Below, one piece after another: positions 14,267 through 24,400 of a stretch of 64,000 nucleotides of DNA. A model generated the notes under the pieces. That model was not told the DNA's origin. It saw only the letters and a list, made by a program, of their open reading frames with translations, and made no database searches. The position numbers and the translations under genes were made by a program. Location: contig NC_079487.1 in NCBI RefSeq assembly GCF_020520425.1, positions 110,208,141 through 110,272,140 of the forward strand. The letters are read 5' to 3'. This DNA is from Spinacia oleracea (taxonomy: Eukaryota > Streptophyta > Magnoliopsida > Caryophyllales > Amaranthaceae). The number at the start of each line of letters is the position of its first letter. Position 1 is the first letter of the stretch.

Positions 14267-14888
14267 TTTCTACAAATAGCTTAAAACTGCAAGTTCGAAC
14301 TTTCAATTATTTCATAACTTCATTTTCGCAAAATATAATAAAAAAAAGAAATCTACTTCTGGGAAGAGTTCGACTCTTTTCATCCCTTCTACTATTTACA
14401 TTTGGTTTTATGCACGCAATTTTTTAACAACTAATTAATATGGATGACAAAAATTACTATTATTTAAACAATATAAATTACGTTTATTGGTAATGTTTTC
14501 ACTTTTATCCACAATATGACATTGGGAAAGTGTGAGACATTCAATACTATAATGGGAAAATATGAAATATTTAGTGCCCCGATGAATTTGATTGATTAAA
14601 ATAACCACTTACACGATTTTCGACAGAATATTAATTAAGGACATTTATGTTACAATATAAAAGGAAATACTCCGAATGTAAAGATTAATACGGGACACCC
14701 GAAATGGAATAAATAAAAAATAAAAGGGATAAATGGAGTATATACTATTATGAGAGGACGGAGAATGTTTTTATTTTATTTTTTGGATAAAAACGATCGC
14801 ATATATTAATTGGTTAAGAAAATATCAGTACTAGTTGGAATAACATCATCAACTGCGTTCGGACATCCCCCCACCCATATCCTTGTAC

Positions 14889-15200
14889 GACTTGTTTGGT
14901 AGCCGACCCTAAATGGTGTTAATAGGAATGAATTTTGTACGTAAATTTATAAGAAAAATCAATATTCGTTCCCATGGTAATGTTAGTTCATTCAAAATTA
15001 TCTCCTTCCATTTATAAATTTCAATTACCATCCATTACCATTTGGGGTGTGGTGTTAGGTGGAATGCAAATGTATGAAGAGAAACACAAAGTTTGAGACA
15101 AAATTTCATTAGCATGGATATCATGATGTTATTTTCTTGTCAAATAAGACTTAGATTAATTCTCATTCCCGCCATTTATTACCGACTACCAAACAGGTCG
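14889..15200. mobile_element. MITE with TTTGGTAGYCG inverted ends
   Basis: The left end CGACTTGTTTGGTAGCCGAC is mirrored by a right end whose reverse complement is CGACCTGTTTGGTAGTCGGT. Noncoding, about 310 bp. The TIR type suggests a hAT- or PIF-like nonautonomous element; no clear target duplication was identified. Confidence 0.6.
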
Positions 15201-15457
15201 GTAGAGTAATCCAAAGGGCTAAGGTGAGAGATAGTGTGAGCCGCTTCATTCACCTATCTGAACACATGATGAAAACTAATGACATCAAAAGAACAAGCTA
15301 TAGATAATGATTCTCTAACAATAACACCAAGGTAGGAATCGTCATCCCCTTCTTTGGCTTGGAGCATCCTCACGATCTGTCGGCAATCACTCTCCACTAC
15401 TACAACTTTAGAGCCACACGACGAATGATTTGGGATTGGCTTTTGAAAATGATACAT
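15200..15457 (-). pseudogene. RNase H-like domain fragment (RVT_3 type) of a retroelement
   Basis: The minus-strand translation contains VVVESDCRQIVRMLQ, SYLGVIV and FHHVFR, followed after an in-frame stop (about 15256) by VNEAAHTISHL. This order (ESDC, then SY-G-IV, then F-HV-R, then N-AAH) is the plant RNase H-like domain found at the C-terminus of many LINE-derived proteins and in small host RNase H-like genes. Only about 85 codons remain, with one internal stop and no upstream RT, so it is a dead fragment. It abuts the MITE at 14889-15200. Confidence 0.7.
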
Positions 15458-15556
15458 ATTTTTTTATTCTCTATATATTTCAGTCAAATATGCAATGTTG
15501 TTATAAAGCTTGTTCAATGTACGTAATTATTGCAAACACAAATTCTTATTTACATG

Positions 15557-15840
15557 GGGTGTACGATAAATATTGTACACCAAAGTTAAAGTTGACGTAA
15601 AATGCTTAAAAGTTATCCTTATACATATAAAAGTTATCTACTTTTATTAATAAAAAATTTCATTTTAATAAAAAACATTTCTTCAAAATCACTAATAATG
15701 TATAAAATTTATCATTTAACACTTTAAAACGTTTATTTATTAACTTCTTTTTAATAATATAAAAGTTAGAGAAAAATGCGTAAAAGTTAAAGAAAATTAG
15801 GTAAAAGTTATATTGGTGCACAATAAATTTATTGTACACC
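15557..15840. mobile_element. MITE with self-palindromic ends
   Basis: The left end GGTGTACGATAAATATTGTA and the right end around 15812-15840 (GGTGCACAATAAATTTATTG) are inverted copies of each other, and each is itself nearly palindromic. The inside is AT-rich with AAAAGTTA repeats. About 285 bp, noncoding. Confidence 0.6.
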
Positions 15841-16177
15841 TTGTGCATGCAAGACCTTTTGTATTGCAAATACTTGTGTAAAGTTTTTTTTTTTTTGTGT
15901 GATAATTGTGTAAAGTTTATCTAGGATAAGATTTGAAGTCTTAAAGATTCGTGATTAAGAAGAGTATATATTTTCTTTTTGATATAAATGAGGGGCAGAC
16001 CCCAACAAAAAAGGAAACACTGAGTAGTAGAAATTAAGAGTGGTCAAATCACTCCAAAATAAGAAGGGTATATGTATTGTTAGATTTCATCATTTAGGAT
16101 GAAATTCTGCTTGAGACAAAATGCAATAAGCGTTGAGAGAGAGAGAGGAAGGAGTTTGAAAAAAAGAGAATAATTCT

Positions 16178-16602
16178 TGTTCCGGTGTTGTAAAGATGGA
16201 AACAATGGGCTTCGAATGAAGGCCCTTTTGTATGTGTTGAAGATCTTGCTTGTTTGAATGAGTGGAGTCCGAATTCACCTGCACAAGAGCAAAGTTACTA
16301 GCCTCGGGGGTGTTTCCGAGGAAAGCCCCTCCGATGCCTAAGTAAGAATGATGCTCGGATTCTAGAGAGAAGTTCTCTAGAAGAGTAGTCTTAAGGCGGT
16401 AAATTGGACGTACCTTGAGGTGTGAGCCTTGGCGGCCTATTTATAGTGTTTGCATAATAAATGCCCATAGGTCATTTATTACTATTGGGCCTTGGGCCTT
16501 AATGGATGGCTGAATAGCCACTGGTGGGTTCGATGTTGTTGTTTAGAGCCATTGGGCTTTGGACTTAGTGGCCCAATTGAGAGTCAATTGGGAGCCCAAA
16601 CA
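16178..16602 (-). repeat. 3' LTR with adjoining polypurine tract
   Basis: 425 bp, reading TGTTTGGGCTCCC... to ...CCGGAACA on the minus strand. Immediately inside, at 16603-16620, the minus strand is purine-rich (GTCTGGGGGGGCATGT), the expected polypurine tract for plus-strand DNA priming. Confidence 0.93.
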
Positions 16603-16781
16603 ACATGCCCCCCCAGACCCGGTCCATTTAGAATTAAATGGGTGGGTTTCCAGCTGTCAGAAGTCCGAAAGTTCCCTCTCTTTTTTGAAAAGGGATGATT
16701 TGCATTGATGACAAGTGTTGGGAATTGTACTGTGTCATGGAGATCGTGGGTTTGGGGAAGTTGATGCGCCCTTTCTCTTTT

Positions 16782-16790
16782 CTATAAATA
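16782..16790 (+). promoter_or_regulatory. TATA box of the plus-strand gene inside the retrotransposon
   Basis: CTATAAATA lies 255 bases upstream of the ATG at 17045, between the polypurine tract and the coding region, in the orientation opposite to gag-pol. It suggests the antisense gene has its own promoter rather than relying on the LTR. Confidence 0.6.
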
Positions 16791-17044
16791 CTGGGTGCTT
16801 TGCTCCTTTTGAACTTTTTACTCCTTATTTCAAACCCATTCTCTCTCTAAATTCCGGCGATCGCAGTGCAATTTGCTTCTTCAGATCTACGAAATTCGGC
16901 CAACTTTAGACTTCGGGAACTTGTGTTGTTCGCTTTATCGGCGAATTCCGCTTCGGAAAAAGGTAATTTGTTTCTGAGTTCTCCTTTTTTCTTCGTTCTT
17001 CCTTCTACCCCTCAATCTAAACCCTAGATCGAGATTTCGCGACC

Positions 17045-20000
17045 ATGGCAAAGAATAGGGGCAAAAGCAAGTTCGTTGTTGGCTCCTCGAGTGAGAGAGA
17101 GAACGTGCCTTCGGGGAGGTTACCGAAATCTTCGAGGGGTCGACCTTCGGAGAGGCCGTTGGAGAAGAGTTCGATTGGTTGGGATGCTTCCGAAGATGAA
17201 CGCGCAACCTCTGGTGAGAGAGCTGGCTTTTCGGGTGCTCGTCGTCGTTACTCCGAGTTTCCAGTTCATTGGACGGAAGCTGATCCGAAGGGCAAGTATG
17301 CCTCAATTTTGCATGAGACCACGCAGATCGACGGTCCGTTGGAGAAATCGGTCAGCGGTGACTGGTTGGTGGAAGCGAAGTTAGGGAATTATCATCGGAA
17401 GGCCGAGGAGCTATACGGAATTCAGCATGCCTTGGGGTATTGGTGCGAGCTTCCTGAGCAAGAGCGTCCTCGGGTGACTCATCCACCGAGGGGGTTCATT
17501 TCCGTGTATACTCACCATTTGGAGAATGGTCTCCGCTTTCCTCTGGATCCGTTCGTATCCGAGCTTTTGGTGTCGTACAACATTAGTTTGGCCCAGCTCA
17601 CACCCAAATCTATGAGGCACATAATCGGATTTAGATGGGTGTGTGACTTCGTCAATTTCCCCTGCTCTATCGCTGTTTTTCGGGATCTTCACGATCTGGT
17701 TCTCAACCATGCTTCCAAGGGTGATGGGTATGGTTGGTGGACCATTGTCAACAAGAAGTCCCGAAAGAGGGGGGATCCGAACTACATCACGGCGTACCCC
17801 TACCTTAGCTCTGACCACAATTGGAAAACGGAGTGGTTGCTCGTCCGTGTGCCGACGGATCCGAAGCATCCCAACTTTTATCGTCCTCCGAAGTGGTTCG
17901 TGGCTCCTGATCCTGATATGAGGGGTGTGGCAGCTCCAGATCGGAACCATCGCCACTATGTGGACCTCCTCCAGTGGTTCTTGGCTCAAGAGGATAACCA
18001 TCGACTGCCGTCTAGCTGGCTTCCGAATCTCAATTACATTTTGAGGGAGGACATTCTTGCTGTTGCCGGTCTCAGCAGGATCTTTGACAGGGGTAGGTGT
18101 CTTTCGGCTGAGACCGTTTTTCAGTGAGTTTGTCCTCTTTCCTGCTTCGTTTTGCTGACATGTTTTGTGCTTTGTTTTTGCAGAGTACGGCTTTAGCCGC
18201 ATTGATCCTAAGAAGTTGGGCATTTCTTTGGATTTGAAGACTATTCACGACCCGGCTCCCGAGTACAAGTTCGGAAAAGATAACCCTCGTAATCCTCGTC
18301 TGAAGGATTACGTGTTGTCTCCTTCGGGGGTTGCTCGGATATCCGAAGTTCGAGCTGATCCGTGGGATTCCGCCTCCTCTGTTGAAGCTGTTCCTGTGAA
18401 GGTTGTGCTTCCTGAGTTGAAGACAACTTCGGACCCGGTGAGTGTTCATTTATAGGCTCGATTTTCTGTTTGTCTTTTTCTTTTCGGTTGGCCGTCGGCT
18501 AACGTCTTGGTCCTGGACCATCTTTTTAGGGTCCTGGGACTGACGCTGTGCCGCGTGCCGTTCCTTCGGTTTCATCTCCGGCTCGGATAGATATCTCTTT
18601 ATCTAGGAACCGGGTATTTCCCGCTTTTTTCTCTATTTCTTCCTTTTTCTTCTTTTATATTCGTTGACCCTTGGTCTCCCCTTTTTAGGATCAACGCAAA
18701 AGGAAGGGTAGCACTCTTTTGAGGCCTTCCACGCATCCGAAGAAAGCGAAGGCTTCTCAGCCCTCGGAGAAGGTATTTGTTCTGACTTGGAGTTTTTGTA
18801 GTTCGTTTCTCCCTTTTTCTGAAACTAATCTTTGAACGCTTGCTATGTAGGAAGCGGTTTCGGAAGTTATGCCTCCTCCTAAGAATCTTCTTCACTTCAT
18901 GCCCTTGCCGGGGCAGAAGTTAAAGAGTGTGGTGGTTGCTGAACCGCCGCCCGTGGATCAGCCGCTGATCGAGGAAGATATCATCCCCTCTCCCCTGAAA
19001 CCATCTGCTGCTTCGGGGATCGAAATCCAGGATATCACCGAGGTGATGGAGGCGATTGAAGCCGATTTTGTTCCTGGTTTGGTTGTCCCTGAGGTAGCTG
19101 AGGAGAAGGAGTCTGCTGATCTTCCCTTCGAGAGAGAGAAGAGTCCAGACAAGGAGATGATAGATCTCTCGGGCCCCGAAGCTGCGGTCCCCGAGGTTCA
19201 GAAGGAGGTTCCCTCTGCTGGAGAGGAGGAGCAGCCCGAGCAAGGTTTGACGAGGAAGAGGCGCCACTCAACTTTGGGCTCTACTTCTACCTCGGCCCTG
19301 GATAGGCTGATCCATGCTGATCCCTGTTCGGATGTTCCGCTAAAACGGATCCCCGAAGAAGTAAGGGAGGCGATGGCTCGATATGCTAGGGCTCCGATTT
19401 TGGGAGAGGACCCCTTGGCCCACGTGGGATCCTTGGTGGGCCCCGAGGCTGCTCGGGAGAATCTGCTTCGTGCTAACCCGCAGTGGAGGGTTCCTGGGGC
19501 CGAAGAGAGGAATCCGGCTATGATGGCCCAGTACTATCTGAACGAGGTAATTTGCTAGATTTTTCTCTTTGAGGACCACAATTGTTTTATGTTTTTCCTA
19601 TTTTGCTCATCTTTCTCTCGTTCCCAGGCTGTTTTCTGGTCTTCGTTCGCTTCCGAGTGTAGCTCGGTTGAGGAGAAACAACTGAGGAAATATCGTGAGG
19701 CTTATGCTCGTGATATTCCCATTTTGGACCAGAAGGCTGGGCAACTCCTCTCCGAGCTTACGGAACTCAAGCAGCTGTACCTTCATTATAGTCGCGAGGC
19801 TAGAGAGTCTGCTGAGAAGATCGGGACCGAGGTTGGCCAGCTCATCTTCCGAGTTGAAGAGGATGCTGAGAAGATCGCTTCCTTTGCTGAGGAAAAGAAG
19901 GATATGGCCGCTAAGTTTGCTAGCGAACTTGAGGAAAAAGATAGACTCTTCCAGGAGATGAAGTCTAAATTTGAAGCGGCCGACAAGGAGCATAAAGAGG

Positions 20001-20428
20001 CGGAGTTAAGGCTCCACCATTTTGTCCAGCATCGGGAGCTGATCCAGCAGCAAGCTGATAAGGTGCCTGTCCTTCGGCTGAAGCTTCGGGAAAAGGATGA
20101 CTATATTCGGAAGCTGGAGCAGGAGCGAGTCAACCTCTACACTGCTGATCAGTGTAGAGAGCAGTACTGGAACGGCATCCTGGGTGCTCGGCGCATGTTT
20201 GCGAAGAACATGCCTCACTTCCCTTGGAACGAGAAAGTTCCCCTATGGATGCAGGCCGAGGACCACTTGGTGGAATGCCAAGCTGATCGAGATGAAGCTG
20301 AAGCTGAACGCCAAGCTGCTCTTGCAGAGGCTCGGGCCCAGAAGGCCACTTCCGAGGGTGATACTACTGCTGGGGGTTCTTCGAAGGATGCTCCCCTGGG
20401 GGCCGCTCCTGAGACTCCTAAGAGTTAG
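17045..20428 (+). CDS. Six-exon antisense gene of the retrotransposon (988 aa, putative gypsy-type transposon protein)
   Basis: Exons 17045-18092, 18184-18437, 18530-18613, 18689-18772, 18851-19546 and 19628-20428 join in frame with five short GT-AG introns (75-92 bases) to give 988 codons plus a stop. Residues ~90-340 form a globular block (SVYTHHLENGLRFPLDPF, IIGFRWVCDFVNFPCS, WKTEWLLVR) resembling the plant family known as putative gypsy-type transposon protein (PF04195). The middle is acidic and Pro/Ser-rich with a KRKGS/HPKKAKA basic patch that could be a nuclear signal; residues ~735-930 are a strong coiled coil, and the C-terminal tail is low-complexity. Antisense ORFs of this kind are known in Tat-lineage elements, but their function is unknown. 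The gene converges on gag-pol. No broken frame is seen. Domain naming is from memory; the exon structure is read directly. Confidence 0.82.
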
Positions 20429-20657
20429 GGACTCGGGCAGTCGTCTTCTTCAGAGTCGGTCGGTTCCAGTTGAGGACTTCCGAATATGTGCTTGCTTTTC
20501 CCCCTTTTGCCTCGGCGCTGCGTTGTACTCGTTTCTTTTTGCTTTCTTAGTACTTCGGTAGGCCGGTATTGTCTGTTGATGGCTGCCGATTTTAACTGTT
20601 TCATTTTGTTTTCAATTTTTGAGGTTTTCAATGTATTTGTACTTCCCCCAAATATTG

Positions 20658-20663
20658 AATAAA
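20658..20663 (+). terminator. Poly(A) signal of the antisense gene
   Basis: AATAAA occurs 230 bases after the stop codon, preceded by a T-rich stretch. It fits the 3' end of a plus-strand transcript and supports an independent transcription unit. Confidence 0.5.
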
Positions 20664-20714
20664 AAATGAATGTTTGTTACTTGGCTGCTTCTTTTCAACT
20701 TGTTCTTTCGCAAT

Positions 20715-21090
20715 TTTAGGTCTTTAAATCCGTAGATTTCTCGAGCTCCTCTTTCTGTAGACTTGCTAAAAACCTTTTGATCTTGCGAGCTCTTTAAATC
20801 CGTAGATCGGTTAAGAGACTTTTTAACTTTTGCGAGTTCTTCAAATCCGTAGATCTGCTAAGAGACTCTTTGACTTTGTGAGTTCTTCAAATCCGTAGAT
20901 CTTCTAAGAGACTCTTTAGTTTTGCGAGTTCTTCAAATCCGTAGATCTGCTAAGAGACTCTTTAGTTTTGCGAGTTCTTCAAATCCGTAGATCTGCTAAG
21001 AGACTCTTTAGTTTTGCGAGTTCTTCAAATCCGTAGATCTGCTAAGAGACTCTTTAGTTTCCAGACTCTTCAAATCCGTCGATCTGCTCA
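20715..21090. repeat. 46-bp tandem repeat, about eight copies
   Basis: The unit contains TTCTTCAAATCCGTAGATC and AAGAGACTCTTTAG. CAAATCC recurs at 20842, 20888, 20934, 20980 and 21026 with an exact 46-base step; flanking copies are more divergent. It separates the 3' ends of the antisense gene and of pol. Tandem arrays at this position are common in Tat-type elements. Confidence 0.9.
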
Positions 21091-21481
21091 GAGGTTTGGA
21101 TTGTTCTTCCGATCTCTTGTGGTTCGGAAACCTGGGCAAGAGATCGCTAGTCTGCCTCTTTAGTTATGCCTTCGGCGATCCGTGGATCTGAGCCGGAGTT
21201 TTATAACTTGATTCGAGCGACTGTTTGTTGCGAACAAATTTTATTAGGGTACCGCGAATCCGAGGATTCTGGACGATTCCCTGAAGTGTATGATTTGGTC
21301 ATTTCTTGCATTTTATCAAGGAATGGGCAAAGTCAACCTGTTTTTAGTCTCGGATTGATCAGATCCGAGGCTGCATATATATATAAAGGGACAATAATTA
21401 TAGAGATAAGTTTAATGAAACACATGGTGCCAATGGCTTTCCTCTTCTCATTAAACAACTTACTTGGTTTACAGACAGAGA

Positions 21482-24400
21482 TCATACAAAATATTTCTTG
21501 AGAACATCGGTATTCCAATGGTTCTTCAGAATTGTTCCATCTAACTGTTTCAGCATATACGTGCCTGGCCTTTTTTCGGAATGGATGATGTATGGTCCTT
21601 CCCAAGTGGCTGAGAGTTTGCCATGGATCCGTCCTTTCTGAACCGAGGCGGCGTTTCTGAGTACTAGATCACCGACTTTTAGGGGTCTGGCGTTGACTCT
21701 TCGGTTGTAATGCTTGTTGACCCTCTGCAAATAGGCTGCGTTGAGTGTCCTTGCATCGTTCCGAGCTTCGTCCAGTAGATCGAGAGCTTCGGATAGAAGT
21801 TGATTGTTGCTTTCTCCTTGGAGCCCATCATACCTGTTGTATGCCTGGATCCTCAGGCTTTCTGTTCCGATTTCCACAGGAATTACAGCTTCGGATCCGT
21901 ATACAAGGTGGAACGGTGTTTGCCCGGTAGCTTCTTTCTCAGTGGTCCGAAGGGACCATAGCGTTCCGGGTAGCTCTTCTAACCATTTGTTTTTGTCATC
22001 TTCGCTCTTTTCTTGAGTGCATTGAGGATGAGTTTGTTAGCAGCTTCGGCTTGCCCGTTGCTTTGTGGGTGACAGACTGCCGAGTACGCTAGGTGTATGC
22101 CGAACTGTTTGCACCACTTTTGCAACGGGGTGTTGTCGAACTGTTTCCCGTGGTCGAAGACCATCAGTCTTGGTATGCCGAACCTTGTGATGATGTTCTG
22201 CCATATGAACTTGCGGACCTGAGGTTCGGTGATGGAGGAGACAGCTTCGGCTTCGATCCATTTGCTAAAATAGTCGACTCCTACAATCAACCACTTCTTC
22301 TGGTTCGTCGCTGAGGGGAAGGGACCAATGATGTCTAACCCCCACTGTGCGAATGGTAAGGGATACAGTGTTGATTGTAGGGTTTGAGCTGGTTGATGGA
22401 TGGCTGGTGCGAACTTTTGGCATTTCTCGCATTTCCTTGCCATCTGCTTTGCCTCGGAAACCATAGTGGGCCACCAGTACCCAGCCCGAAGGGCTTTATG
22501 TGCTAATGTCCTACCTCCAATGTGGTTTCCGCATATCCCGAGGTGGATTTCCCTTAGGATGTAGTCAGCGTCTGTTGGACCCACACATTTTAGCAGCGGA
22601 GCAGAGAATGATTTCCTCATGAGCTCTCCTTCGGCGCTGATGATGAACCATCTGTTGAATCTTTTCAGTTTTCTCGCTTGCAGCTTATCTTCGGGAAGTT
22701 CTCCCCTTTCTTTGTATGCAACTACTGCGTCCATCCAGCTAGGTTCGGTACGTAAGCTGCATACTGTGGTGGGTAGCAAGTCGATGCTTCTCTCTTGGTG
22801 AACTTCCACGTGGACCGACCTGTTTAGGTCGATGAGTGTTGAGCTTGCGAGTTTTGACAGTGCGTCTGCTTGCGTGTTCTGTCCTCGGGGAATGAGGATG
22901 ACTTCAAAGGATCTTAACTTTGACGTTAAGGATTTAATTTTTGCTAAATAGGCTGTCATGCTGGGCCATTTGGCCTCATACTCCCCTCGGATCTGGTTGG
23001 CTACAAGCTGGGAATCAGTTTTGAGGCGAACATGTTCGGCCTCCAGGGATAGACAAAGCTCTATCCCTGCGATTGCGGCCTCGTATTCGGCCTCGTTGTT
23101 GGTTGCTTTGAAGCCGAACTTCAATGCATACTCTATGCTTTTCCCCGTCGGGGGGATCAGTACAACTCCTGCCCCTGAGCCGTTTATTGTGGAAGATCCG
23201 TCAGTGAAGACCTCCCAAGTGCTTTTCGTATCATCCAACATTTCCTGGTATGAGCACTCGGCCAAGAAGTCTGCCAATGCTTGTGCTTTGATTGCTGTCC
23301 TCGGCTGATATTTGATGCCGAACTCTGATAGTTCGAAGGCCCAGGCAGCCAATCTTCCTGACCTCTCTATTTTGTCGAGTACTTTTTCGAGCGGTTGGTC
23401 AGTTAGCACTGTGATCTGGTGGGAGTCGAAGTATGGCCTCAGTTTTCGTGCAACTACCACTACTGCATATGCGACTTTCTCGATGAGTGGGTACCGGGTT
23501 TCGGCCCCTGTGAGTGTTCGGCTGGTGAAGTAGATTGGCTGTTGCTTCTTTTCTTCTTCCCGAAGAAGCACTGCGCTGACGGTTCCAGGGCTAACTGCGA
23601 CATATAGGTACAGGGTTTCCCCCTCCTTTGGTCTGGCCAGTGTCGGCAGTTGAGCTAGGTGGGCTCTGAGTTGCTGAAAAGCTTCTTTTTGCTCCTGTTC
23701 CCATATCAGTTCGGGATCCACTTTCCTCGGGACCCCTTTTTTCTTGACTGGTTCTGCTTCTCCTCCGGGGAGGTTCTTTGGTTTCAGTGCTTTGAAGAAG
23801 GGGGCTCCCTTGTCCGAGGCTTTTGATATGAACCTTGTTAGTGCGGCTAACCTGCCGGTTAGCCTCTGCACATCTCTCTTGGTCTTCGGCTCGGGTAAAT
23901 CCAATGCCGCTTGGACTTTGTCTGGGTTCGCATCAATTCCTCTTTCGCTCACCATGAATCCGAGGAATTTCCCTGATTTCACCCCGAAGACGCATTTTTT
24001 TGGGTTCAGCTTCATGCTGTATTTCCTCAGATTTCCGAAGGTCTCTGCCAGGTCTTTGACGTGGTCTTCCTCCTTGATGCTTTTTACGATGGAGTCATCC
24101 ACATAGACCTCCACATTCCTCCCTTTCTGGTCGGCGAAGACGTGATCAACTAGCCTCTGGTAGGTGGCTCCGGCATTTTTCAAGCCGAAAGGCATCATTT
24201 TGTAGTTGAACACTCCTGCGCTTGTGATGAACGCTGTCTTTGCTCTGTCATCGGGGTGCATGAATACTTGGTGGTAGCCTGAAAAGGCATCCATGAAGCT
24301 GAGCAGTGCATGGCCGCTGGTGGAGTCAACCAATTGATCTATCCTTGGCAGGGGATAGCAGTCTTTGGGGCAGGCTCGGTTCAGGTCTGTGAAATCTACG

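Noticed and set aside
17411..18223. 270-codon minus-strand open frame opposite the antisense gene
   Set aside because: Shadow of the plus-strand exon 1; it crosses an intron of the real gene and has no recognisable domain.
20715..21090. CRISPR-like repeat array
   Set aside because: Units are contiguous 46-bp tandem repeats without unique spacers, in a plant retrotransposon.
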